DNA of 64,000 bases from positions 309,347 through 373,346 of the forward strand of contig NZ_STFF01000001.1 in assembly GCF_004834005.1 (NCBI RefSeq), given 5' to 3'. This document shows, one piece after another, positions 26,148 through 35,091 of the stretch. Under the pieces are notes generated by a model. That model did not search any database, was not told the DNA's origin, and saw only the letters and a program-made list of their open reading frames with translations. Within the stretch, counting starts at the first letter, position 1. The number at the start of each line of letters is the position of its first letter. This DNA comes from Niastella caeni. Its GTDB lineage: Bacteria; Bacteroidota; Bacteroidia; Chitinophagales; Chitinophagaceae. A program made the position numbers and the translations under genes.

Positions 26148-27758
26148 TTAGTTCTTCATTATCTTAAACTCCACACGACGGTTCAACTGTCTGCCCTCAT
26201 CAGTTTCATTTTCCGACACCGGCAGGCTTTCACCATATCCTTTCGAAACGATCCTGCTCGCAGGTATGCCTTTCGAAATTATGTATTCCACGCAAGACCT
26301 GGCACGATTGTCAGATAGTTTGAAGTTGTATTCATCACTACCCTTGCTATCGGTGTGCGCACTCAATTCAATTTCAATGGCCGGGTTCTCTTTCAACAAT
26401 TTTACTACCCGGTCAAGCTCAACATTCGATTCAGGACGCAGGTCCCATTTATCGAAGTCGAAGAATACGTTATTCAACCGCACCACCTGTCCAATTTCAA
26501 TGGGCACCAGGTACAGGTCTTTGTGTATTTCCTTATACCCGGCCTTCACCATGGAGTCGAGGTTCAGGTTTTCTGAAATAGCAAAGAATTTATCGGCGCT
26601 GGCGCGAATGCTATAGTTCTTATCGTAAGGCAATACAATTTTGAAAGCGCCATCTACGGGATTGGAAATACCGTTCCCTGCTTCTACCCCATCGGGCAAC
26701 GTTTCGTAAATGAGCGAAGCGCTGAGCGGTTGTTTTGTTTTTGCATTATACACGTTGCCGCTCACCAATATCACCGGGTCAGGCTTTTCGCGTTCCAGCA
26801 ATTTTACTCGAACAATATCGCTTTCGCCATAGGTATCTTTATTACTGGTCAGGTACGCATACTCGCCACCGGCATCTAATGTAAAAAACGCATCCCAGCC
26901 TTCGGTATTAATGGGCTCGCCCAAATTCACCGGGGTGCTCCATTTCGTCCAGGATTTATCAAGGCGTTTGGTCATCCAGATATCATTATCACCTACGCCA
27001 CCGGGCCGGTTACTGCTGAAATACATGGTTACGCCATCTGCCGCGATATAGGGCGTCATTTCATCACCGGGTAAATTAATTTGTTTACCCAGGCTCTTGG
27101 GCTCCGACCAGGAGCCATCGGGTTGCGGAAAACAAACAAACAGGTCGTTATTGCCACCGCCTGGCTCCGGCGTCATATATAATACCAGCGCCTGACGGTC
27201 CTGCGTCATGGTGGCGCCCGAAACAACGCCACGGTCATATTTTTGATAATTCCTGATGCGTAATTCTTCCGGCTCGCCCCAACGGCCATCGGCCTGGCGG
27301 GTACAAAGGCTCACGCCTTTTCCAAAATATGCACCGCCATTTCCAAAAGCGCCGCGAATCAAAATGCGGTTATTGTCGGGCGAGATCCAATACACGGCAT
27401 TATACTGACTTGTGTTCAACGGATATTTTAAATGGCGGGCTTCCTGCCACACACCGTTCGAATCCCGTATAGCATACCAGATGTCCTGTGAATTGGGCAC
27501 TGAATTGTACTTGGTATTGGCCGGGTGATTTTCACAAATGAAAAACAGCAGGTTGCCATCTGCTGACACGGTAGGTCGTAATTCGGGAAGATCGGAATTG
27601 ATGTTCTGGCCCAAATTCTCGATCTTGATAATGGTGTTGGCGGTAATGATATTATCCTTTTGGGCTATTAATTTGCCAGTATCGCTTGCATGGCTCATCT
27701 GGGCAGTTGCCTGCTGCAGGCAAAAGGCCAGGGCCAAAAAGGGTACTATTCTTTTCAC
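26148..27758 (-). CDS. OmpA-family protein with PD40 beta-propeller and carboxypeptidase-regulatory-like domain
   Basis: Envelope protein: signal peptide MKRIVPFLALAFCLQQATAQ, a WD40-like PD40 propeller at about 50-310 (LRPTVSADGNLLFFICE, MTPYIAADGVTMYFSSNRPGG), a carboxypeptidase-regulatory-like beta-sandwich at about 330-410 (VYNAKTKQPLSASLIYE), and a peptidoglycan-binding OmpA C-terminal domain at about 420-536 (FDFDKWDLRPESNVELD, ELSAHTDSKGSDEYNFKLSDNRA). This order resembles PorE of the type IX system but lacks its N-terminal TPR part, so it may be a PorE relative. The start codon is GTG at 27758, supported by the signal peptide directly after it. Confidence 0.88.
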   Translation of the reverse strand: MKRIVPFLALAFCLQQATAQMSHASDTGKLIAQKDNIITANTIIKIENLGQNINSDLPELRPTVSADGNLLFFICENHPANTKYNSVPNSQDIWYAIRDSNGVWQEARHLKYPLNTSQYNAVYWISPDNNRILIRGAFGNGGAYFGKGVSLCTRQADGRWGEPEELRIRNYQKYDRGVVSGATMTQDRQALVLYMTPEPGGGNNDLFVCFPQPDGSWSEPKSLGKQINLPGDEMTPYIAADGVTMYFSSNRPGGVGDNDIWMTKRLDKSWTKWSTPVNLGEPINTEGWDAFFTLDAGGEYAYLTSNKDTYGESDIVRVKLLEREKPDPVILVSGNVYNAKTKQPLSASLIYETLPDGVEAGNGISNPVDGAFKIVLPYDKNYSIRASADKFFAISENLNLDSMVKAGYKEIHKDLYLVPIEIGQVVRLNNVFFDFDKWDLRPESNVELDRVVKLLKENPAIEIELSAHTDSKGSDEYNFKLSDNRARSCVEYIISKGIPASRIVSKGYGESLPVSENETDEGRQLNRRVEFKIMKN

Positions 27759-28059
27759 ACGGTTTGGATTTAATTACCTAATAACGTACAATTTAGCTAT
27801 GGATTGCACGGCTGATCACAGATAAATTTTTATAAAAGGTTACCCTATTGCTTCTCAATAATAAATTGACCTGAATCAGGCATTTCACCGGTTCCGGCCC
27901 CGGGAAATTACCAACTTCCGACATATATAAATCAGAATAATATTCTAAAATAAAGATTTATTGCTGAATTTTATTCTAATTTACATTATCTTCACAGAAC
28001 AAACATCACCCTTCGACTACGCTCAGGGCTTTTCATAAAAACCAACATACCAACCTTTT
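27759..28059. other. Divergent intergenic region
   Basis: Holds the outward promoters of the OmpA-family gene and the DUF1624 gene. It is A+T-rich around 27920-27990. The 20-base word CCCTTCGACTACGCTCAGGG lies at 28009-28028; from memory this imperfect palindrome is a dispersed extragenic element in many bacterial genomes. No gene seen. Confidence 0.5.
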
Positions 28060-29265
28060 ATGACAACCATGTCAACAGTCACACCGGTAGTACCGGCTAA
28101 AAGCAAACGCATTCATTCCATCGACCTGCTGCGGGGAACCGTTATGATCATCATGGCGCTTGACCACGTACGCGATTATTTTCATGCCGGCGCCTTCCAG
28201 TTCGATCCCACCGATCTTACCCGCACAGATGTGCCGCTGTTCTTTACCCGGTGGATCACCCACTTTTGCGCCCCCGTGTTTACCTTCCTGGCCGGCACTT
28301 CAGCATTTTTAAATGGAAGAAAGAAGACCAAAAAAGAATTGTCTGTTTTTCTTTTTACCAGGGGGCTGTGGCTGGTGATAGCCGAAATGCTGATCATTAC
28401 GTTAGGCTGGACCTTCAACCCCGCCTATCCTTTTTTGATCTTACAGGTCATCTGGGCGCTGGGTGTTAGTATGATGGTGCTGTCGGTCATGATCTATCTT
28501 CCGCAAACGCTCATTCTTATAATCGGGTTAACACTAATTGCCGGTCATAACCTGCTCGATGCCATTGCGCCTGCAGGAAACGGACCCTCTTTCCTGATGG
28601 CCGCCCTGCACGACCAGCACATTTTCTTCATGAAACCAATTTCAATTATGATGGGGTATCCTGTTATTCCCTGGATTGGCATCATGCTTACCGGTTATGT
28701 GTTTGGCCAATGGTACCTGCCTACATTTGATGCCGGTAAAAGACGAAAATTATTGATCTACGCAGGGTTGGGCGCTATTGCCCTGTTTATCCTGATCAGG
28801 TTGATCGATGTATACGGCGATCCCAGGCACTGGTCGGAACAAAAGACACCGATGTTCACCGTGCTTTCATTTCTAAATACCACCAAATACCCGCCGTCTT
28901 TATTATATACCTTAATGACGTTAGGCCCGGCGCTGCTGTTCCTTGCCTTTACTGAAAAACCATTGAACCGGCTTACCGAAAAATTAGTGGTGTTAGGGCG
29001 CGTGCCTATGTTCTTTTATATTCTGCATATTTACCTGATACATGCTTTGGCGGTAATAGCAGCAGCAGTAACAGGATATACATGGAGCGACATGGTACTG
29101 ACAGGTTGGGTAAGTATGAATAACCAACTGAAAGGCTATGGGTTCAGTCTTGTTTTTGTATATGTATTATGGCTCATAATTATCGTTGGCGTATACCCGC
29201 TTTGCAGGTGGTACGATAACTATAAACGGGCAAACAGTGGTAAATGGTGGTTGAGTTATATCTAA
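28060..29265 (+). CDS. DUF1624 / heparan-alpha-glucosaminide N-acetyltransferase-like membrane protein
   Basis: Polytopic membrane protein (about ten hydrophobic segments). The family opening is clear: RIHSIDLLRGTVMIIMALDHVRDYF, followed by THFCAPVFTFLAGTSAF, as in DUF1624 and HGSNAT-type acyltransferases, where the DHVRD His is thought to be catalytic. C-terminal blocks include RVPMFFYILHIYLIHALAV. It probably transfers an acetyl group from cytoplasmic acetyl-CoA to a periplasmic sugar; substrate not known. The gene ends directly at a heptad inverted-repeat element. Confidence 0.85.
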   Translation: MTTMSTVTPVVPAKSKRIHSIDLLRGTVMIIMALDHVRDYFHAGAFQFDPTDLTRTDVPLFFTRWITHFCAPVFTFLAGTSAFLNGRKKTKKELSVFLFTRGLWLVIAEMLIITLGWTFNPAYPFLILQVIWALGVSMMVLSVMIYLPQTLILIIGLTLIAGHNLLDAIAPAGNGPSFLMAALHDQHIFFMKPISIMMGYPVIPWIGIMLTGYVFGQWYLPTFDAGKRRKLLIYAGLGAIALFILIRLIDVYGDPRHWSEQKTPMFTVLSFLNTTKYPPSLLYTLMTLGPALLFLAFTEKPLNRLTEKLVVLGRVPMFFYILHIYLIHALAVIAAAVTGYTWSDMVLTGWVSMNNQLKGYGFSLVFVYVLWLIIIVGVYPLCRWYDNYKRANSGKWWLSYI

Positions 29266-29373
29266 AGTAAGTAGCTAGTGGCGAGTAGCTAGTAGGGAAA
29301 ACCACAACAGGCTAGCAGTTAATAGCGAGTGACGAATAAGCCCCCACTAGCTACTTACTACTAGCCACTAGCT
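29266..29373. repeat. Inverted heptad-repeat element behind the DUF1624 gene
   Basis: The left arm (29266-29293) is four 7-base units AGTAAGT, AGCTAGT, GGCGAGT, AGCTAGT; the right arm (29346-29373) is ACTAGCT, ACTTACT, ACTAGCC, ACTAGCT, the reverse-complement vocabulary. It begins the base after the stop codon. The arms could form a long stem around a 52-base loop. Confidence 0.9.
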
Positions 29374-29444
29374 TTCAAACAATATTTCCATATTTGCCTT
29401 ATTTTTATGGAAGAACCCAACTTCCATACTAAAAGAATTTCCTC

Positions 29445-29870
29445 ATGGCAAAGTCAACCAACAAAACAACAGAAAACAATAACAGCGTTGAAGACTTTTT
29501 AAATTCTGTAGCTGACGAAACCAAACGCAAGGATAGTTTTGAACTGATGAAGATCATGCGGCAGCAAACAGGTTTTGAGGCCAAAATGTGGGGCCCCGCT
29601 ATTGTAGGCTTTGGCAGCTACCATTATAAATATGCCAGCGGGCGTGAAGGCGATGCGCCGTTGGTTGGTTTCTCGCCCCGGGCTAAAGAAATTTCCCTCT
29701 ACTTTTACCAGGAATTTACCGAAAAGCAACAACTACTACAAGCTTTCGGAAAACACCGGACCGGCGTAGGCTGTGTGTACATAAAAAAACTGCAGGACAT
29801 TAATATTGAAGTACTTGGTAAACTAATTACAGCTTCTGTCAGCTTCCTGCAGAAAAAATATCCTTCCTGA
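29445..29870 (+). CDS. DUF1801 family protein
   Basis: A 141-residue soluble protein of the DUF1801 (YdhG-like) family: SVEDFLNSVADETKRKDSFELMKIM, MWGPAIVGFGSYHYKYASGREGD, FSPRAKEISLYF, KHRTGVGCVYIKKLQDIN. It has a compact alpha/beta fold and unknown function; in some species relatives are linked to iron or stress. It stands alone. Confidence 0.88.
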   Translation: MAKSTNKTTENNNSVEDFLNSVADETKRKDSFELMKIMRQQTGFEAKMWGPAIVGFGSYHYKYASGREGDAPLVGFSPRAKEISLYFYQEFTEKQQLLQAFGKHRTGVGCVYIKKLQDINIEVLGKLITASVSFLQKKYPS

Positions 29871-29880
29871 GTTTATGTAA

Positions 29881-29922
29881 CCGTGACACGGTTTTGTCGT
29901 GACACGTTTTTGCCGTGACACG
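29881..29922. repeat. Three CCGTGACACGG-type boxes at 16-bp spacing
   Basis: Boxes (C/T)CGTGACACG start at 29881, 29897 and 29913, exactly 16 bases apart, with TTTTG spacers. The first is a perfect palindrome with 5-bp arms (CCGTG-A-CACGG). The same box occurs at 60170 and, with one change, at 60204. Confidence 0.85.
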
Positions 29923-30107
29923 ATTTGCCATAAATGCAGCAAAAACGAACAACTGTTTGTCCTTATAGCAGGACCTACCCCACTTAGGCAAAAGATTACT
30001 AGCCAGATGTAAGTATCCATAAATACAACTGAATTCGGCCAAATCCAAACAACTTCTCTATTTACATCCTACCCGCGGCAATCATACCCGGAAAATTTAA
30101 TGGTTAA

Positions 30108-30143
30108 GGTAATGAGGAAGCATGCTCCCTGCTTTTCATTACC
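30108..30143 (+). promoter_or_regulatory. Hairpin in the leader of the SusC gene
   Basis: GGTAATGA pairs with TCATTACC, extended by AAGCA/TGCTT with a small bulge, 38 bases before the SusC start codon. It could be a leader hairpin affecting translation or RNA stability. Confidence 0.4.
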
Positions 30144-30180
30144 AGGGGTTACTTTATTTTCTAACCAATAACATGCGACA

Positions 30181-33100
30181 ATGAAGAAACTGTTAGCACT
30201 GCTTTTTATGGCAAGTATGCTGTTTTCAGCATACGCTCAAACCAAACAGGTAACCGGGAAAGTTACTGATGCCAGCGGAACGCCATTGCTGGGAATATCA
30301 GTGACCATTAAAGGCACTATGTCGGGCACTACTACTGCTACCGATGGAACGTTTAAATTAACTGTTCCCGAAAATGCAGTACTTGTTATTTCAGGCGTTG
30401 GCTATGAAGCAACGGAAATGAGCGTACGAAACCGTACGGTATTTGATGTACAGTTAGGTACAGAAGTAAAATCACTGGCCGAAATAGTGGTAACCGGTAC
30501 CGGGGTTGCCACAGAGAAGAAAAAACTTTCTATTGACGTTGCGAGCGTAGGCAGTAAAGACCTGGCCAAATCAGCCATTGTATCAATAGACCAGGCATTG
30601 ATCGGTAAAGTAGCCGGCGCTCAAATACAATTGAATTCCGGAGAGCCCGGACAAAAAGCGAATATTATTTTACGCGGCATTAACTCCCTCGGCTCTTCAA
30701 CCCCTATTATATTGGTCGATGGCGTTCAGGTAACCGATATAAACGGACTGGATGTAGCAAATGTTGAAAAAGTAGAAGTTGCCAAAGGGCCTGCCGCCGG
30801 GATGCTGTACGGAGCGCAGGGCGCCAATGGTGTAATACAAATATTCACGAAGCGAGGCAGCCGTAATAAACCGGTGAGCATTTCTTTGCTTTCAAAAGTA
30901 AGCATCGATAAAGTCATTCTTGGCGAAGATAAAACCCTCAGTGCCAAATACCATCACTTTACACAGGACGCCAACGGCAACATACTCGATCGCAATGGCG
31001 ATATTTTACGGCCCGACAGTAACGGCATGTGGCCCGAACCGGCCGAAGACGATTTCAATACCGATTTTAGTTTGAAGAATAATAAAACCTATCCGGCTAA
31101 TCTGCCTTTGTACAATCACCTTGAACAGGCTTATCAAACAGCCATTTCCACTACGAACTCATTGAGCATTGGCGGCGGCGGTAACAAATCAGACTACTCA
31201 TTTACACTCTCGCACCTGAACCAGGAAAACGTACTGGCCAATCGCTTCCGGCGAACCAACATGTCGGCCAACCTGGGGTTTGAATTATTTAAAGGTTTTA
31301 CCGCCCGCAACTCAACACAGGTAATACTGCAGGACGAAAACCTGATCAGCGGAACGTACAATGTAAGCTCCCGCATTAAATACAATATTGATCCCTTATT
31401 TGAAGGCACCAACAACAACCGGTTCGAAATGATCAACTCCTATCCGTGGATCGATTTCACTTCAAAATATCCCGGTACCAATTTAACGGTTACCCGGCCC
31501 CGGGATGAAAACCAGTTGAACGTTTTGTCGGAAGCCGACTGGCATTCCCGGTCCAGCAAGGACACCCGCATTATCAATAACAGCAACCTGAATTATAAAT
31601 TTCCGCGTTTCCTGGAACTGGATTTTAAATACGGGATTGAATTATGGAATTCAGAATATAACGACCTGTACAGGAACCAGGAAAATGCACCGCAGGTAGC
31701 GCTTGGTTTCTGGGGAAATACCGCCCAGGGTTCAGTGCGTAATGATTATGCAAAATCAACCTATCAAAACGCGCTGTCAACCGTTTACTTCAGAACTGAT
31801 TTCAGGAAAGATTTTAAAATAGATGTGCCGATCACTACCACTACCCAGCTTTCGTACGACTGGCGCAAGCTGGAATACAATTCTTTCTTTGCACAGGGAT
31901 TAAACCTGCCGCAATACCCGCCAACGAATATCTCGGCGGCTGCACTTAAAACAAGCGGTGACGGTAGTTTTGAATACATCACCTATGGTTATCTCGTAAA
32001 CCAGACCATTGATTTCGGCAGTTTGTTTGGCGTTACGGGTGGTTTCAGGTCAGATTATAATTCACAGTTCGGCGACCAGAAGAAACCATTTACGTTTGGC
32101 CGCGGAACTGTTTACTTCAGGCCTGTTGAATTACTCAATGTGAACAAGCTGACAGAATGGAAAATACGGGCCGCTTATGGCGCTGCCGGTATTCCGCCAA
32201 ATGAATTTGACGGCGAATATTACCGTCGCCAAACCACCCTCGGCTCTATTCAATTAGGCGAAGGGGTTGGACTTTACCTTCCCAACATCCTCGGAAACAG
32301 AAACCTGAAAGTGCAGGAAGTACGCGAGATGGAAGTAGGTACCGATGTGATCGTTACACCGGGAACCAAAGAATGGTTTAACCGGATCAGTTTTTCATTC
32401 ACCTACTGGCATAAGAACAACAAGAACAATATTCAATATGTTGATCTGCCTCCTTCCAGCGGTGCGCAACAGATCCCTGACAACCTGATAGAACTAACCG
32501 TAAAGGGCGCCGACATCACCCTCGATGCGAATATGATCACCAATAAAACGGTCGATTGGCAATTAGGGGTCCGCTTCGGCACCTTCAAAACCAAAGTTGA
32601 TAAAGTAGCTAACGGCCGTGATTTTGTAAGTGGCTTATTCATCATAAGAGAAGGGGAATCGTTGGGTAATTTTTATACCCAAAATCCATTAACAAGGATA
32701 GACCAGACCCGTACAGCCGACAAAACCAGGTACATACCGGAAGCGAATGCCGCTAATTACGAAATTGTCAATGGCATTGTGGTAAATAAAACCACCAAAC
32801 GGGCAATCCTCACCGATCCTACCGATCAGAGTATCTCCGGTAATGCCTATCCAAAGTTTACCATGTCGTTTATCAATAGTGTTACACTATGGCAAAAATT
32901 AAATATTTCCATGCAGTGGGATTGGTACCATGGTAATGAAATTTATAACCTCACCAAGCAATGGATGTACCGCGACAGGCTGCAAAAAGATTTTGATAAG
33001 CCAATTACTGTTAATGGAGAAACCGGCGCCTTTGTTAATTTCTACAACAGTTTATATAATAGTGTTCAACGTACCGGATGGTTTGTGGAAGATGGTTCGT

Positions 33101-33360
33101 TCTGGCGGATGAGAGATCTTACGCTCACTTACCAATTGGGCAGTGCACTGAATGTGCCATGGGTAAAAGGCATAGCGCTTACGGCCTCCGGCAGAAACCT
33201 GTTAACGATCACCGATTATGAAGGACTTGACCCCGAAGCAACATCGGCCCAGGACAGTCAGGGCAATCGCTCTGTAGGCGCAGGATCGAATATTGGGGCA
33301 GATTATTTTTCCATTCCTAATCTGCGCTCGTACCAGTTTGGCATTAACCTTCAGTTCTAA
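30181..33360 (+). CDS. SusC/RagA-family TonB-linked outer membrane transporter
   Basis: TonB-dependent outer membrane beta-barrel importing glycans or peptides with its SusD partner. Order: signal peptide (MKKLLALLFMASMLFSAYAQ); carboxypeptidase-regulatory-like domain at about 22-100 (VTGKVTDASGTPLLGISVTIKG, TDGTFKLTVPENAVLVISGVGYE); plug at about 105-225 (VVTGTGVATEKKKLSI, ILVDGVQVTDINGLDVANVEKVEVAKGPAAGMLYGAQGANG); then the barrel, ending with a C-terminal aromatic residue (YQFGINLQF). It has no STN signalling domain, unlike the second SusC at 49.3-53.0 kb, so it is probably not FecR-controlled. SusD follows 16 bases downstream. No glycosidase is adjacent, so the substrate is not shown. Confidence 0.95.
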   Translation: MKKLLALLFMASMLFSAYAQTKQVTGKVTDASGTPLLGISVTIKGTMSGTTTATDGTFKLTVPENAVLVISGVGYEATEMSVRNRTVFDVQLGTEVKSLAEIVVTGTGVATEKKKLSIDVASVGSKDLAKSAIVSIDQALIGKVAGAQIQLNSGEPGQKANIILRGINSLGSSTPIILVDGVQVTDINGLDVANVEKVEVAKGPAAGMLYGAQGANGVIQIFTKRGSRNKPVSISLLSKVSIDKVILGEDKTLSAKYHHFTQDANGNILDRNGDILRPDSNGMWPEPAEDDFNTDFSLKNNKTYPANLPLYNHLEQAYQTAISTTNSLSIGGGGNKSDYSFTLSHLNQENVLANRFRRTNMSANLGFELFKGFTARNSTQVILQDENLISGTYNVSSRIKYNIDPLFEGTNNNRFEMINSYPWIDFTSKYPGTNLTVTRPRDENQLNVLSEADWHSRSSKDTRIINNSNLNYKFPRFLELDFKYGIELWNSEYNDLYRNQENAPQVALGFWGNTAQGSVRNDYAKSTYQNALSTVYFRTDFRKDFKIDVPITTTTQLSYDWRKLEYNSFFAQGLNLPQYPPTNISAAALKTSGDGSFEYITYGYLVNQTIDFGSLFGVTGGFRSDYNSQFGDQKKPFTFGRGTVYFRPVELLNVNKLTEWKIRAAYGAAGIPPNEFDGEYYRRQTTLGSIQLGEGVGLYLPNILGNRNLKVQEVREMEVGTDVIVTPGTKEWFNRISFSFTYWHKNNKNNIQYVDLPPSSGAQQIPDNLIELTVKGADITLDANMITNKTVDWQLGVRFGTFKTKVDKVANGRDFVSGLFIIREGESLGNFYTQNPLTRIDQTRTADKTRYIPEANAANYEIVNGIVVNKTTKRAILTDPTDQSISGNAYPKFTMSFINSVTLWQKLNISMQWDWYHGNEIYNLTKQWMYRDRLQKDFDKPITVNGETGAFVNFYNSLYNSVQRTGWFVEDGSFWRMRDLTLTYQLGSALNVPWVKGIALTASGRNLLTITDYEGLDPEATSAQDSQGNRSVGAGSNIGADYFSIPNLRSYQFGINLQF

Positions 33361-33376
33361 CCAAATTCTGATTTTT

Positions 33377-35005
33377 ATGAAACGATACCTCATATATATA
33401 ATAACAATAGTTATCCTCACCGGAGCCTGTAAGAAAAGCTCCCTCCTGTTAAACGATCCCAACCTGCCAACACCTGAACTATCACTGGTAACGGAAGCAG
33501 GGCTGAAGAATTTTTCATTGGGCATTTTGCAAAAAATGATGGCTGATGTTCCGGACGAAGGGAATACCAATATTTTTCATATTGCCTTAACCAACCACAG
33601 TATTATGGGCGATGAGGCTTATGTGCCGTATGGCAATTATGGTATGCGGTGGGTAGACCAGGTACATAAGATCACGTTGCCCAGCGGAACGGTAATAACC
33701 AACCCCAATGGCCTTGATCAGAAAACCCAGCTACAGGGATTTGATTCAAGAGGAGCCGGTGAATTGAACGCGTTTCAATACGAGTGGGCTGTTAACTATT
33801 ACATCATTGCGCAGGCCAACCAGTTATTAACGGCATTGGAAAATACCGCGCTCAGCCTTTCCGGTGATGCAGATAACAAGAAAAATATTTTTAAAGCCTG
33901 GGCTTTATGGTGGAAGGGATACGCGTATTCCCGCATCGGCTCCATGTACCTGGCCGGTATTATTACCAATGTAGCCGGCGAAACCAATGGCGACTTTGTT
34001 GACCATACAGCTATTATGGCGGAAGCCGATAAAATATTGAATGAATGTTTGACCACTTTGAATAACATCAGCGAATCGGCCGAATATTCAAACATCATGA
34101 CGGCCATTGTTGCTTCGTTCAACGATAACAAAAATGTAGTAACACCTGCCATGTGGAAACGGCAGGTATACTCGTTACAGGCACGCAACTTAATGGCCAA
34201 TAAAAAAATTGAGGAAATGACCCCTGCCAACTGGCAGCAGATCATAACGCTTACCAGCCAGGGCATTCAGGCCGGTGATAATATTTTCAGGTTTGGGATG
34301 GACCCCAGTGGCACCAACGATATATCTCAGGCCTTCTTTCATCCTTATGCCTTTATTGGAGAAGTGCAACAATTTTCATTTGTAAGCGAGCGCCTGGTAC
34401 AGGAATTTAAACCCGGCGATGCCCGGTTTACAAAAGGGTTCGTTCAATTTTCGGTACCGAAAGTAAATGAAAGAGGCCGTGGCTTGCAATTTGGCACCCG
34501 GTGGAACCCGGTGTTTATTGAAGATGGCGGTTTATATGCCACCGGCGATAACAGAGGGCTGGTTCCCTGGGCATGCAGCTATGAAGAAAATCAATTGATG
34601 CGGGCGGAAGCGTTGATACGTACCGGTAGCATTCAACAGGGATTGCAGTTGGTAGATGAAGTGCGTGACTTTCAAAACTCCGGCCTGGCGCATGTTGCCA
34701 ATACCGGCTTAAATGCGGCCCAGGCTTTGGAAGAATACAGAAGGGAAAGAAGAGTAGCGCTCTTTTTATGGGGCACTGCGTTTTACGATGCGCGACGCTG
34801 GGGGGTTACCAAACCGGCTTCACAAGGGGGCGGAAGAGCCAATGCCATTGTGATGATACCCGGCAATTTATTGTCGCCACCGCAAGCGGGTTCTGTTCCT
34901 ACTCCCTGCTTTATGGAATATAATTACATGGATTACTGGGATGTGCCGCAAAATGAACTGGACTTCAATACGCCGGGCAATATTTCTATTCCGCTGAAGA
35001 ATTAA
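33377..35005 (+). CDS. SusD/RagB-family outer membrane lipoprotein
   Basis: Surface glycan- or peptide-binding lid of the SusC transporter just upstream (gap 16 bases). Lipoprotein signal MKRYLIYIITIVILTGAC with Cys18; I chose the ATG at 33377 for this reason, although the frame is open to 33293 inside the SusC gene. Mature part is helical with TPR-like repeats (FQYEWAVNYYIIAQANQLLTAL, WALWWKGYAYSRIGSMYLAG) and the SusD C-terminal block RAEALIRTGSIQQGLQLVDEVRD and EEYRRERRVALFLWGTAFYDARRW. Ends LDFNTPGNISIPLKN. A repeat pair and a terminator follow. Confidence 0.92.
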   Translation: MKRYLIYIITIVILTGACKKSSLLLNDPNLPTPELSLVTEAGLKNFSLGILQKMMADVPDEGNTNIFHIALTNHSIMGDEAYVPYGNYGMRWVDQVHKITLPSGTVITNPNGLDQKTQLQGFDSRGAGELNAFQYEWAVNYYIIAQANQLLTALENTALSLSGDADNKKNIFKAWALWWKGYAYSRIGSMYLAGIITNVAGETNGDFVDHTAIMAEADKILNECLTTLNNISESAEYSNIMTAIVASFNDNKNVVTPAMWKRQVYSLQARNLMANKKIEEMTPANWQQIITLTSQGIQAGDNIFRFGMDPSGTNDISQAFFHPYAFIGEVQQFSFVSERLVQEFKPGDARFTKGFVQFSVPKVNERGRGLQFGTRWNPVFIEDGGLYATGDNRGLVPWACSYEENQLMRAEALIRTGSIQQGLQLVDEVRDFQNSGLAHVANTGLNAAQALEEYRRERRVALFLWGTAFYDARRWGVTKPASQGGGRANAIVMIPGNLLSPPQAGSVPTPCFMEYNYMDYWDVPQNELDFNTPGNISIPLKN

Positions 35006-35009
35006 TAAG

Positions 35010-35041
35010 TGATTGTTTGATGGCTTGATTGTTTGATGGCG
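35010..35041. repeat. 16-bp direct duplication behind the SusD gene
   Basis: TGATTGTTTGATGGCT at 35010-35025 is followed directly by TGATTGTTTGATGGCG. It lies 5 bases after the SusD stop codon and before the terminator. Confidence 0.9.
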
Positions 35042-35057
35042 GAGATTCTAAAATTGT

Positions 35058-35091
35058 CTCCCACCAAGTTATTGGTGGGAGAGCTTTTTTA
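35058..35091 (+). terminator. Terminator of the SusC/SusD transcript, overlapping the cheR stop
   Basis: CTCCCACCAA pairs perfectly with TTGGTGGGAG over a GTTA loop; AGCTTTTTT follows. The right arm and the T-run are also the last codons and stop of cheR on the opposite strand, so the two converge in the hairpin. Confidence 0.85.

Noticed and set aside
27461..27476. GTTCGAATCCC word resembling a tRNA T-loop
   Set aside because: It lies inside the OmpA-family coding sequence and no cloverleaf arms surround it.
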